A model generated the notes under the pieces. That model was not told the origin of the DNA. It did no database searches and worked only from the letters and a program-made list of their open reading frames with translations. From Spirodela intermedia (Eukaryota; Streptophyta; Magnoliopsida; Alismatales; Araceae), in contig LR746272.1 of NCBI GenBank assembly GCA_902729315.2, forward strand, positions 6,573,827 to 6,637,826: 64,000 nt of DNA. Direction: 5' to 3'. Made by a program: the position numbers and the translations under genes. Below, in pieces: positions 27,234 through 40,815 of this stretch (within the stretch, counting starts at the first letter, position 1; each line of letters begins with the position of its first letter).

Positions 27234-30200
27234 ATGATGGAGGCAGCGGCGGGGCAAGGGGGAAGCGGCGGCGCAGCCTTCGCTCGCGGCGGCCCAATCT
27301 ACGTCCCCGACATCGTCGGACCCATCACTAGCGTGGGCGAATTCAAAACCGCCGTCGTCCAAGAGCTTCGGGTTTGGTCTGCCTTAAGAATCAAAACCCC
27401 TCCCCCCCATTGCTTCTCCGAGCTGGGAGGAAGCCCCGGAGATGATATCTTCTTACATTGGTCCTTCTTTACTGTGATCCCCTTGCGCAGGATTTACAGG
27501 CGGAGTTGTCCACGGCGGGGGATTTCGATGATGAACTCTCGTAAAGTCCCATCCCTTCCTGATCAGTTTTGTGCGTCCAATCCTTTGAAACACCCGTTTG
27601 GTGTCCCTCAAGCTCTCTTGCACGCTTGTGTTATGTTTGTGCGTAGGGTTGACGAGCTTCGGGTCTTCACGGAGGAAGAAATTGTGGAGAAGGCCTTGGA
27701 GGCGCTGGAGGTATTTCTATTCTCACCTGGGACCGATCAGGATGGGAAGAAAGAATCGGAAGTCTTTTTGAAAAACTTTGGCTGAATTTTTTGCGTGGGT
27801 ATAGTTACAGGAGACTGAGAGTGAGGGGAGCTCTACACAGGCGCACGGAGAGAACACTTTTGAAATGTTTGTGTTTATGAACCTTGGTTCCCTACTTTTT
27901 CTTCCTTTTCACCGTAAAACTATTATTCGAGTATGGTTTATCTCGTTGTGGATCATATTTATCTCTTCATAGCTTACTTTTTGCTCTTCTTCCTTTCTTC
28001 GGGTATGAAATACCTTCTTCCTTATTGGCTCATCTTGCTCCTACCTTTTTCCTCTTGACATGAAATTTTTGGTCCAGTTGGTTTATATGTTCATAGCTTA
28101 CCTTTTTGGTCTGTCCATTTTGATTATTCAATAAATACTCGAGATAAAGGAAATATATAGGAAGTATGACAGGAGACATTGGAACACAAAGAAGTAGAAA
28201 ACAAGTGATGGATCAATGGGACCCTCTTAATTCATGAGCTTCGGTCCATTAACAGTAGAAACTCCTCTTGGCCATCCCATTCTCCTTCCTGGTGATCCTC
28301 TCCCATGTGTTGGGAACTTTTTTGTGTCTTGAATTGCGAACTCTTTTTTTGTGCAGTGTAATTGCATTTATTAGCCATTAGTTTTTCTTGGAGTAAAACA
28401 AGACTCTTAGATGTCACAGCTGGTAAACCACAATCACCACACTGCGTTCATCAAAATAGCTTATGAATTTTCTTGACGATAATTCACAATCCTTTCTGAT
28501 TGAAGTGGCTTATTTGTCATAACTAAGTCACTCTTTATGTTTTACTGGGAAAAGTTCAGGGAGTTCAGCATCACACCCATCATGTATAATATGTATATCT
28601 AATGTCTAGAATCTAATCTTCTTGCCAATCTGTTACGGCCTGTTCATGTTCTGGAAGAATTTCCCATCCATTATTATTTATTTCAGGTTTAAATATCTGC
28701 ATTTAGTTAGGTTGATCTATCATTTTATATAGTTATCTGAGTTGAAAATGCACAATTCTGATGATTATTCATTTCCATTAGGACTGCTTCTAAGATTTAC
28801 TGAAAAATTTGTTTGCAGGGGAAGCAATACCTTGATATTGTCGGAGAGTCGGGCTATTTCTTTGGTAAGCTCATCAACTGGAGGTGAAAGCTTGGACTCT
28901 AAAATGCCACATGGAAAGGATCCATTGGATCGAAAAGTTCTACAGAGTTCCAAAAATAGGAAAAAAAGAGGGAGACTTTTTGACAGAGATACTCGGGCAT
29001 CAGAATTGGAGGTATGCTTTCCTGTTTCATGATCAACACTCTGAACCTTTGCCTTTCTGCCACTCATAGGATATGGGCAGAGCCATATTTCCTTTTTTCT
29101 ACCTGGATGATGATTGTGGGCTGGTTGACCGACTTGGATCAGATGCAAATTGAGAAACTTAGTATTAATTATATTACTGACGTAGTGATTCAGTTTTTGA
29201 TCGGTGTGTATTGAGCCTAGTAGGGAACTTCATGAAGATCACCTTTCATAATGCCATCCTAAGAAATGAAGCAATTTGGTGTGTGGGACTGAAAAAATGT
29301 GGCATAGCATGGACGTATTCTCGTTATAAGTTTTTTTTCTGCAGAGTGATTGTATGCTGGAGTAGGTGTCACTCGCTTGGTTCATTTTCTGATTGATTTT
29401 GATGTCTGTGGCATTAGAGTAATTTCTACATTTTTCTTAGGTCGGTCTTCTTGGAAAATCCTTTTCTGAATTCATTATTGGGACATGATTCAGAAAGCTC
29501 GAGTTAGGTTAAGTAGCATGACATATAGGCGACGAACTAGTTAGCATGGTGTATCAACGTTGAAAGGCAACTGGATCCATCAGCTGATTACAGTATTCAC
29601 TTGGGCATTTAATGATATGTCCTTGGCATAGGCAATGAAGAAAGGATTGTCTGCTTGCAATTTTTATCACAGTCTTGATGACTCATTAAAACATCAAGGA
29701 GCATGACTGTGTTTAGGCTTGGTTACCATTTAGTCAAATATTTAGCATGTACCTATTTTTTGGATTTAGGATAATGAGACCTTAACCCAAGTAGTAGTTC
29801 TTATAGCCATTTCCGTTTGACTTTTTGATGTTTTTGTTTCTATGTGACTCGTGACAGTTTTTCTTCTTGATTCTTAATTGCAATCCTAGACTTGTTCGCC
29901 TGTTCACATTTGCTTTATTCATATGATTATCAGAGTGCTAACGTCAAGAGTGTGGAACGATTTGCAAGAATCAAGCAAAGTCAAGATGAAGACAAAGCAG
30001 CTGCCAGATTACACTCATTCTGGTATGTTTCTTTCGTCATTATTTGGTTTCATGATTTTTGATTTTTGACTTAAGCTTCTTTTCCTCCAGTGGAAGTTCC
30101 AAGCCTACTGTGGGGGCAACATCCACGGCTGAAGCAACTGGGAAACTGCGTTCCCTCAGGTTTATAAAATCCTTCCCCAAGGTCAGTATCTTCAGAAGAT

Positions 30201-33200
30201 ATTCTTGTTGGTAACTTATTGTGAGATACACCATGAAGTAGTCTACAAGTCAACTCACTGCTGGGCACATCATGGTTGGATTGGCAGTCTTTCTTAGTTT
30301 TATCCGTGTAGCAGACATATTGGTGTAATCTGTGGCACTCTTCAGTTTTGTGCAGTTTATCCCACCAGACTTCATTATTGAAGGGTACTTTGGGACTTAG
30401 GCCTGTATAGAAAACAAAATCATGGACTCGTACTAGCATAAAAATTATGTATAATGTGAATCATGGACTCGTACTTTGGGACTTGGCGACATCCACTGTT
30501 TTCTTCCCTACCATGACGAATCAGTCAAACAAGCTGTTGTGATAACCTAGGATTATAAGAATATAAGTTAATGAGCTAATGAAAACACGATTTATGTTGT
30601 GAATTTCTCACTTAACAACACCCCCAACAGTTTCATAATCGTACTGAAAATCTTTCTCTTCATGAAATGAATATAATGATCTATGAAACTGATACCCCAG
30701 CCCCTTCATGAAGGTTATTTACAGAAGTGAATGTCTGTGTTTCCTTCTTATACGGTTATCAATTGTTTATTAATCTTATAAAGTTATTAATCATTGGTGC
30801 TCAACACTCAAATGAATGCGCTAAAAGTGTCTCTCTTAATGGTATGAGCAGAATGATAACTCATCTTATAAACAATTCTGAAAATTATTGTATCGATGAG
30901 AGTTATAAACACATTGGCATGTGCTAGACAAAAGTGAGTGTATTTGTTTGCATATTTTATACGTATTATTTTTCTATTAATATCATACAATCTAAATTAT
31001 CTCGCAAAACATGAATCTCAAGTACTATCCTGATAGTTGCGATTCATAATTTTTGTTGGGATCTTCTGCAAGGCAGGTGTAGCCTAGATGTCACGCCTTG
31101 TTGCCCAGGTAAATGTAGTAGGCCACTACATTGCTCACCATTGTTGCCTTAGCAGATATCATGGGCAAGGATAAACTGATAACTTGACACTGTTGTCTTG
31201 AGACAAGGATAACAGGATCTATTTTGAGCCAATGTACTCCTAGCTGACTGAAACCTCTCTTTTAAAATCTACTGAGTTGAACCTTGGACTTTAAGACTTG
31301 GAATTTTGGTCACTTATCTCAAAAGTTATCAAAGATTGTTCTATTAATCTCATAAAATAGTTGTTTATGTTACGTAGCTATTTTATGTACGTAATATTTT
31401 AGAAGAATTAAAATTTAATCTTTAACATTAATTCATAATTTTTTTCATTATGTATTTTAGATTGTGTGGTTTTTCAAGCTTTCAACTTTAGACTCATCTT
31501 TCTCAAAGTCTTTATTTATGTGATATATTTTCCTTCGTCTAAGTCCATGGAGACAAGATGGCCACATTTCAGTGATGCATGTATGCTACTCAGTGAGAGT
31601 CATACTAGCCCTCATAGGATTTGGTCATTCGAGCCTATGGCCTTTATGTATTGATGAGAAATCGCAGCTGTTCTTGTTAGAAGATGGGTTTTCTTGGGTA
31701 GAAGTGATTTTTGCAAATGTCGTATGAGGGAGATTATTTATTTGATTATAGGAAACCTTTGATAGTGACGTTAAACTTCGCTTCCCTAATACCCTATGAC
31801 TATCGTACAACGTTTAGTTTTAATACCTTTATGCTATCATTCAGACTTTCATTTTCTTGCTATTTAGGTCACATCATCAAATAAGTTGCTACAAAATCCG
31901 GTGTCCTTCCCAGAAGTTGTCCTCTGCGTGGAAGTCTATGATAACCGAGTGGCAGGGCATAAAGTAAGTAATGTTATCTTTTAATGCATTTCGTGGTCAT
32001 TACCGCAATTTCTGTACAACCGGTTAATATCATGGATTTCACATTCCTCTTCTTGTCCAAATGTCCATTCCTATTAAGGTGTCATAATTATTTTTCTGTT
32101 CAAATCATTTTGCAACCATGCGCCACCAGATGAATACAACTTATTTTAGCTGATATTGTTTGCTTTGTCTTGGGTTGTGAACCAGATATTTGCTGTTCAT
32201 GGGATATTTCAGTTTTTCCTTGAGATTTCATGTTATTGTGAATGAAACCCCTATCTGCTTAAATTTCTGTTTTATTATGGCGATGAGGCTTGAGCATGTC
32301 CTTATATACTAATCTTTATCAACTTTTGTGAGGTGGAGATCAAAAAGACTGAATTGAGTGACCATTCTACTTCTATTTTTTTGGAAATATTGGGAGATGA
32401 ACCTTAAAGTTGGCAAAGGAGGGGGTATACCAAAGTAAGAAGGAACTGTCTTTCATTGACCATTTCCTCCAAATATTCAACAAAATACTTCTTACTATAA
32501 AAGGTGCTACCCATGAGCACTATCTCTCACACTGGCACTGTCCTTGATCGCTTCTCTTTCTCTTACCTTCTTGTTGAAAAAGTCCAATTGCTTGCGTCCG
32601 CAGGACAGCGATTGTTATGGGCCTTCAATGATTTCTAAGTTTCCAGCCAGGATGACGAAATCAGTGAATCTCATCACAAAACTGCTGAATTGACAGTGAT
32701 AATGTTTGGTATCTGAAAGCTTATGGGTGGACATTTATGGACTGAGTTTCGGAAATAATCAATATAATGGGATAACTGGAGATATTTAAACTCTTGTGTC
32801 GTTCAGTACTAACTAAAGGCTTCTTCATGGGCCTGATGAGGAATGCACTGATCAGGGCTGACTATGGCATATTATTTTATTTATTTGTGCATATTGATTC
32901 TTTATTTTCATATAAGTTTTGTGGCGCGCATTGCACCTGCAATGATTGGACTTGAACTACTGCTTTTCAACGACTGGACGTAATTCTTACTTGACGATTT
33001 TTTCTATGACTGCACAGTAATTATATGATGGAATGAATTGAGTTTTGCTTACGTTCTTTGATGAAGTCTCATATATAATATGTTTCCGAGGCACTATTCA
33101 AATTTGAAAATTATGTTTTAGACTCAGGAACTCTTAGTCCTCGGCTCACAAAGACTAACAGCCTTGAGGGATAATATCTATTGCTCAACAGATCATCTTA

Positions 33201-35072
33201 TGCAAGCATCTGGGGTGTCTGATCCTTCTGGGTATTTCCTTATTGAGGTGAACCAGGAATCCGGGGCATTTACGTTCATGGGCTCGCTGATGATCCATCT
33301 AAACTAACTGTTGGATTTTTTAATCTTTTAGGATCTATTTTTGAATGATTTGAGGGGTCCAGGTGCTATAGATTATAGCAAACCGATACTTGAATGGCTG
33401 GTAAACCAGAAGAAAGAGGCCAAGGACAAGTGGGAGTGGATTGTCTCCAGTGAAGTTAAGAAGCATAAGAGTTTGCTGGAAAATTTGACAAGCTCTGACC
33501 TACCTCAGTTTAAAGCTGTTGACATGGATAAAACCTGTTTCTGTGATCTGCGTTTTAGATTCGGTTCTGGGTATCTCTACTGTCACCAGGTATGGTTCTA
33601 TGTTGATTCCATATTTCTATGCTTCTCGTTTAAATATTGAGCTCTGACATGGTCGTCCTAAGATTGCTGTGTTCACCTCGAGTTTGAAAATTTTAATATA
33701 TTTGTTTTCGCAAAATGGAATTTTTTGTTTGAAGCAATCTATTTTTAACACAGAATACTTAATATTTCTTTGGGTATTGACTTTGATAGGATTTCACTAA
33801 GTTCTTCTAAAATCTACTATGGATTTGGGTCCCCAAGGCTTGCTTTCCATGAACTTGCGTTGCGATTGTGGATGAGTCATGTTGTTTAGTAATCATATTT
33901 CAACAAGCTGTTACTGGCTCTGTTCTTCTAGACTCTCCATATTGTTTGTTTGTTTTTTTTTTTTTTTTTTTCTGTTTGGGGGAAAAGTGAAGGCCCCGAA
34001 GTGGTTGTCTTGTTTATGGGGTGTTTATTGGAGTTCCAAGGCTCTTCTTCTTATTTACTACCATTTTTATTGTGATGATTCCACTTCTGTATCAGTATTT
34101 GATTTCCATTCATTACTCCTGAAGCACTGTGATCTTGAATCTGCTCTTTAAAGTACAGAATTGCCGTGGGATAGATTTCTTTCTAGGGTAGGTTTTAATG
34201 ATCAGGATGCTCCATGATTAATGGAGTTGATTCCTAACTGAGGTTTTGATCCGCCCAAAACCCCTAATCAGTGATCTAGGCTTCAAGCTTTGGGCTTTAC
34301 GGGCTTTAATTCCTCTTCTTTCCCCGTCATCCGTGGCAAAAACATATCTGTTGTTCATCCATCTTTCTTCTCTTGTAACAATATCAGCTGTTGCCTGCAG
34401 TTCATGTTCAAGAACAGGATTTTTTTTTTTCGTTTCTTTAACATTAATTATTTCCATTATCAATAATAGTAGCTTGAAATCTGAATTATACTTCAGATAC
34501 CCATTTACGTACCATCATTTTTCCATATTTTTTTTCATCAAAAAAATTATGAAAATTAATTAGTTTCGCCAATGGAGAGCGCAGGAAGGGGGGAGGGTGT
34601 GTGGGGGATCAAGATCACTCAAGAACACACTTGTCTCATCCAGGCGCTGCCACTTTTTTGTCAATCTCTCATACTTTGCGGCCACGAACTGGCCGCAGAT
34701 AGATGGATCCGAGGTCTTCAGAGATGTGATAGTCGTACTGCCGATGTCCAGGGCAATTGCTGGCACCTGATCGTGATCCGGGACATGCGGCTGGTCCACG
34801 CCGACGACGAACAGAACGAGCTGTCGTACCCGCTGGCGACCTACCGAATCCGCACCCGCCGCAGCAAGTGCTCGGTCTGCAACATCAAGCCGTCGGCCAT
34901 GGCGACGGTCAACGACCGGTGGGCGGCCAGGAACCCCTGCTTCTTCTGCAAGGACTGCTACTACCTCCTCCACTACAGTGAGGACGGCTCCCTTTTGTAC
35001 GACAATTTCAGTGTCTATGACCTGGAGAGGATCTGGCCAACTGCCCAGGCCCGGCTCCTGGGCCCCAGATGA
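27234..35072 (+). CDS. snRNA-activating protein complex subunit (SNAPC3/SNAP50, SRD2-like), 11 exons
   Basis: Subunit of SNAPc, the nuclear complex that binds snRNA promoters and is needed for U-snRNA transcription by Pol II and Pol III. Exons: 27234-27371, 27491-27540, 27647-27710, 27811-27866, 28819-29011, 29934-30022, 30091-30181, 31868-31963, 33122-33247, 33332-33589, 34752-35072. All phases join, giving about 493 residues. Exon 4 is weaker: it is included because it is bounded by AG/GT and corrects the phase between exons 3 and 5. Conserved parts are [90 protein letters not shown] and the C-terminal zinc module. That module has C385/H386 (CHQ), then [15 protein letters not shown]427/C430 and C450/C453/C456 with [13 protein letters not shown]. 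The last exon is much richer in GC than the others. The first ATG of the pair at 27234/27237 was chosen. Confidence 0.9.
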
Positions 35073-35482
35073 TTTGGGTTGACTTTTTTCACAGGTGATC
35101 GTTGTGGGCCAAGTCGGTGGGGTTGACGTTTTTTCTTCGTTGCGTGTGGCGAGAGGGTTGTGGCTAATCTTTACGACTTACTCTGGTGAGAGCGATGGGC
35201 TTGGTTTTTGGGTTTAATGGGCTCTCTTTGGCCTGCCCTGAATAGCGAGTGAGAGAAAAAACAGGCTGACTCAGATGTGACCGTCAACAGATCCCATTTC
35301 TTTGACTCTCGTAAGAAGCTGGATAGGAGTCACCCGGGTCCCCTAATTCAAAGAAACATCGACGTCCAACCATGGCGGGTCAAAGCAATGAGTCACAGAA
35401 CTCTACTGTCTGTGAGATCATGAAAGAACCCCTAATTCCACAGCTGGGTCCCGTTACCGTCATCTTTCTCTTCATCCCCCAT

Positions 35483-35572
35483 CAAGAATTCTCTCTCTCC
35501 TCTCTCTCCTCTCTCACCTCTCTCTCTCTCTCCCTCACTCTCCTCTCTCTCCTCTCTCTCTCCTCTCTCTCA
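35483..35572. repeat. (CT)n-rich tract
   Basis: CT repeats are interrupted by CCTCTCTCTC and TCACT units, about 90 bases in all. Confidence 0.85.
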
Positions 35573-35925
35573 TCAGTTGATGGGTCCGTTGTCGACGATA
35601 TTCCGGCTCGGTCCCGGCCTCTAAAATCCCCATCAGGCCGGGCCCGTTGACAGCCCTAACTACTATTACTATTATTATTATTACTATTTCAGGCCAGACT
35701 AATAGTTAGTTTTGTCTGATTGTCATCAGGGAGTATACATTTCCACGTTCCTCCCTCGTAGTTTGTAGGCTGCAATGAGAGGTTAGAGAGAGAGAAAGAG
35801 CGATCAAGGGCTGGAGGAGTAAGAGATATTTACAAACACGCACACATATGCACGTAGAGCAATGGAGACAGGAGAGAGGGAGGGGGGGAGAGATACATGG
35901 ATAATATAGAAAGATGGAAAGACAG

Positions 35926-36415
<490 letters not shown>

Positions 36416-37559
36416 CAATTGTCGATAGCTGGAACCTGCTAGTTGCGTTTTAATATTCCCGGCGTGCATGGCTTCACCATCCATGGCAAAAAAAGAAATA
36501 CTATTCCCAGGAATAGACTACCGCCTCCACTCTTTCACGGCAAGATTGCTGCCCCACCACCTCTCTTTCTCTCTCTAGTTACGTACGTAATATAGAGATA
36601 GAGAGAGACGGGTGTGGTGTGACCTCGTTGGGGACTTCATCGAAGAGAAGTGGGTTGTTCCGGTGGTATACTGCCGTGCTGTGTCCGTCACACGTTCGAA
36701 GAGTTAGAATCCTAGCGAGAGAGAGAGAGATAGAAAGACCTGCCTCTGACGTAGGCCCCAGGGGAATTTTTAATGGAGAGGGGAAGAACAGGATCTGTTA
36801 ATCCTTGGTCAGCCAAGAGCCGACAGCCCTCACAAGGGTGCTGCAGGCGTGGCGAACTGCTGCTCTACGCGTGGACATCCTCGGAACAGAGAAAGAAGAA
36901 GAAGCCGGAGAAGCGGGGTTGCCTGCCATGACTGGCAGTCATCACATCTCTTTCTCTCTCTCGCTGTATATATATATCGATAATCTTAGCTGCCTGCCCA
37001 GAAGCACACAAGGAACTATCAGACAAATGTAAATACACCCTCGGCAGCCTCGTCAGACGTAAAAGGACTCTTTTATTTGCATGTAAAATGCACGATGACT
37101 GAAAATAGGGTTAGGCCTATGTCACGTGGGTAGGGCTGTTAGAGAGAGAAAGTGAGATCATGTCAGTAAGCGATTAAAGAAATGATTGGGGGGGGGGGGA
37201 GCTGACATACGGGGGGAGAGAGAGAGGGAGGCCTTCATCTCTCTCTATCAAGCCTTGACTTCCTACTAAATCTGAAATGGGTTCGTTGCCGTGAGGTTGA
37301 ATTCCTTGGGGATCATAATCTAAGGCATTATTTTCCTCGAAATAGCCGTACGATAGGGCATCAATCTTCATCTGACGGAGATTTCCACTGAATCATGAAG
37401 AACACTAGGTTGGGCTCGTCGCATCTCTCCGCATGGTGGGAACTTCGTCAATCCTTGCTCATGATTTCGAATGGAAAAACCTGCAGGCTGATGACAAGGA
37501 TGAGGATCATTGGAGCAAGCAATCTTTCTAACCCAACCGAAATACTCTTGAAAGTTTCC

Positions 37560-37869
37560 TCTCGTCCCACTTACCCTTCTCCATCTCTCTTCCTCCCTCC
37601 CTCTCTTATTCTCTCTCTTAGTGACTATCCTCCCCACACTCTCTCTCTTACTTACTCTCTCTGACCGCTCTACTGTCTCCTTTACTAACTCACCCACTCC
37701 CTCGTTCTCTCTAATTGTGAGTTACTCACTGACTCTCTCCGTCTCCTGTTCTCTCTCTTGCTAACTCAGTCACGACACCCCTCTCTCTGTAACTCTCACA
37801 GCTTCTTTTTTTCTCGCTAACTCACCCACCACCACCTTTCTCTCTCCCCTACCCCCACTCCCTCGCACC

Positions 37870-37903
<34 letters not shown>
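37560..37903. repeat. Pyrimidine-rich (CT) region
   Basis: Irregular CTCTCT runs are interspersed with ACTCAC-type units and end in about 20 CT units at 37866-37903. No coding signal. Confidence 0.75.
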
Positions 37904-37908
<5 letters not shown>

Positions 37909-38019
37909 CTTTCGCGTGTGGCGTCCCATAAATCAGACGTGCGTTAAACATGATCAATCTCCGGCGAGAAGGCGTCATGAAGGTACGGTCCTCATGGGAC
38001 CAACTCCAAAGACAACTGG

Positions 38020-38375
38020 AACATGCGAGGGGATCCTCTAAACTCCCCAACGATGGCATCACACCCACCAAGAAACCCTAAAAAATATTTTATTAAAAAA
38101 TTGATGTATAATTTTCCAGCCCGAACCCCCAAAAATATATTTTGAAAACATTTTACCCCTCACGGGGAGACTTATTGCTTGCTTGGATTTTCCAATGGGA
38201 AAACATATTTTTCATAATTTCGATTAAAAACTCCCCGTGAGGGATAAAATGTTTTCAAAATCTATTTTTCCGGGCTCAAGCTGGAAAATTATACTTTATT
38301 TTTTTAAAAAATATATTTTTTATCCATTGTGATGCCCTCGTTGGGGACCTTAGATAACCTCTTATCGTGTAGGGT
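38020..38375. repeat. Long imperfect inverted repeat (foldback), arms about 140 bp
   Basis: The left arm (about 38025-38168) and right arm (about 38232-38372) are reverse complements over most of their length. Paired blocks include CCCCTCACGGGGA with TCCCCGTGAGGG, ATTTTGAAAACATTTTA with TAAAATGTTTTCAAAAT, ATAATTTTCCAG with CTGGAAAATTAT, and CCCCAACGATGGCATCAC with GTGATGCCCTCGTTGGGG. The loop is about 63 bases. The RNA would form a long hairpin. A foldback transposon, a MITE or a small-RNA source are all possible. Confidence 0.8.
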
Positions 38376-38960
38376 TTCTTACCCTTTCTAGGAACTCTTC
38401 TTCTGAAAATTTTCTTGGGGATATATATATTATCCATTATTTCCTATTTATAGCACTAAAATGTATCTAAAAAATATCAACAAGGGGCTTGGGGGAGGGG
38501 GGAGGGAGCTCTTCTTACTTGGATTCGCCATGGGGAAATTACATATTTCATAATTTCTATTAAAAATACTCATCTTGCCTGTAAATTTTCTTGGGGATAT
38601 ATACTATCCATTATTTCCTATTAATAGCGTTAAAATGTATTTTAAAAAATCAAGAGAAATTTTAAAATATATATCTGAGAGGGAGGGAGGAGAGGCTCTT
38701 CTTACTTGGATTCCCCAAGGTGAAAATATATATATCTGAGAATTCCCCATTAAAAAACCCGTATGGTTACTATAGATTCCAAATTTGTAGCTACAACCCC
38801 CAAATAGCATTTTATTTTTATTTATTTATTATAAAATAAAAATAAACGAGGGTGGTGGTGGGGTTGGGGGGGAGGCTGTTCTTGGATTTTGCAAGGGAAA
38901 AGGAAAAAGAAAAAAGAAAAAAAGAAAAAAAAGAAAAAAAGGTATTTAAGAGATTTCCTC
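38165..38960. repeat. Dispersed tandem units next to the foldback, with G-rich runs
   Basis: A unit containing CTTGGATTCCCCATGGGGAAA-like sequence, then TTCATAATTTC-like sequence, then ATTAAAAA recurs near 38180, 38518 and 38704. Another block, TTCTTGGGGATATATA with TATCCATTATTTCCTAT, recurs near 38413 and 38588. G-rich stretches (near 38485, 38680 and 38850) accompany it, and a purine (A/G) run closes it at 38900-38940. Confidence 0.65.
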
Positions 38961-39624
38961 AACTGGGCTTGTGATGGAGACGCGCGCAGTCCTCTCTCAT
39001 AAGAACGCCCAAGCTAACGCGAGGCTCCCTCAGCTCTGATTGATCACGACAAAGCCCGCGATGACGACCATCGAATTGGTCCATCGGAGGGTGGCGGGGG
39101 CATTTCGGTCCTTTTTGCGGCTAAAAAGACAGCAACCTTATCACAATTGGCCAATCCCGATTCAGATGAACCGTGGTCAACACTATAACTATGGAGTTGA
39201 CTTTTTCACGGGGTAAAAATTAATACTTTTAATGGCGGAATAGACCGAGGCACATAAAATCAGGCGCTCTTGCCGGCCTTTTAAATACGTGTTATTTATA
39301 TTTATGGGCCAATTCCGTCCCCTCAGGCTGACCAAAATGTCCGATTAATGGCTTGGATGGGCCGACTCAGCCGGTCTGATCTCCCACCGCGGTGAGATTC
39401 TTCGCCGCTGAACCTGCCGTTCGATTTTGATCCTCCCTGACAGTGACCAAGACGGGATACCCGCATAAATTATATCCAATTAATTACTCTGGGAAATCAA
39501 CAAGCATATCCATAAATAATCTCATTAGCCCCGAATCCTCTTGACGTGTGGGCGACGGACTCCTCCTCCCATTCAGATGACGATCTCGCTGACTTTGCTA
39601 GAGATAGAGGGAGAAAGAATATGA

Positions 39625-39627
39625 GTG

Positions 39628-39675
<48 letters not shown>

Positions 39676-39698
39676 AGAGAGAGAGAGAGAGAGAGAGG
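39625..39698. repeat. (GATA)n-(GA)n microsatellite
   Basis: About a dozen GATA units are followed by about 13 GA units. Confidence 0.93.
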
Positions 39699-40165
39699 TC
39701 AAGGTTCTCAAGATATTAACAGGCCCCTTGGCATGGGAGGTCCCTGTCGGATAGAGTGATAAACAAGGATACCATGAATGCCCACAGGACAACGTTCTCT
39801 CTCTCCATGCTTCCGGAGTTGCACCACCCTCGCATGATAATATTTATATACATAAATGACATTCATTTGATAAATTCTTGAGAAAAATCGTCAGTGAGAT
39901 CATTCCCACGAGTGGAGCACCGTGTGGTCTGAGCACACGTGCACATTTACATTTATTACTACGGAAAGGTGGGGAAAATTGTCGGGGGAGGTTCCATGAG
40001 AGTCCTAATTGTTGACAGTACTAAAAATATGTAAATAGAAAATATATAGTGGCCTGACAGAGTATTCTGGCGTGGAGAGGTAGAACGAGAGAGAGCGAAA
40101 GAGAGCAACTGTAGCAAAGCCGGGTTGAAACCCTAGTTTCTCCTGCCAAAGGTCCTGCAGAGACG

Positions 40166-40186
40166 AAAGGGAGAGAGAGAGTGAGC

Positions 40187-40235
<49 letters not shown>

Positions 40236-40338
40236 AGGAGGAGAGAGATAGGGAGGGAGGAAGGGAGGAAGAGGGAGGGAGAGAGATAGGGAGGAGGAAG
40301 GAGGAAGAGGAGGGAGAGAGATAGGAGGAGAGGAAGAG

Positions 40339-40385
<47 letters not shown>

Positions 40386-40815
40386 AAGGGAGAGAGATAG
40401 GGAGGAGGAAGGAGGAAGAGGAGGGAGGAAGGGAGAGAGGAGGGAGAGAGGGAGGGAGGGAGGAAGGAGGGAGAGGGAGGGAGAGAGAGGGAGGGAGGGA
40501 GAAAGAGAGGGAGAGGGAGGGAGAGAGAGGGAGGGAGGGAGGAAGAGAGGGAGAGGGAGGGAGAGAGAGAGAGAGGAAGGGAGGGAGAGATAGGGAGAGA
40601 GAGATGGAGGGAGAGATTGGGAGAGAGAGAGAGAGAGAGAGGAAGGGAGGGAGGGAGAGATAGGGAGAGAGAGAGGAAGGAGGGAGGGAGAGATAGGGAG
40701 AGAGAGAGAGGAAGGGAGGGAGGGAGAGATAGGGAGAGAGAGAGGGAGGGAGAGAGAGAGAGAGAGGAAGGGAGAGAGGGAGGGAGAGATTGGGAGAGAG
40801 AGAGAGAGAGGGAGT
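40166..40815. repeat. 650-base homopurine GA/GGGA tract
   Basis: The plus strand is almost wholly A and G: GAGAGA runs mixed with GGGAGGGAGG and GGAAGGAGG blocks, partly in repeating 40-60 base units. It ends about 590 bases upstream of the IPT start. Such tracts can form triplex DNA and complicate assembly. Every long ORF over it is a repeat artefact. Confidence 0.93.

Noticed and set aside
34572-34751. N-terminal extension of the last SNAPC3 exon as a separate ORF
   Set aside because: It is intron sequence. The exon begins after CAG at 34751 and conserved sequence starts there.
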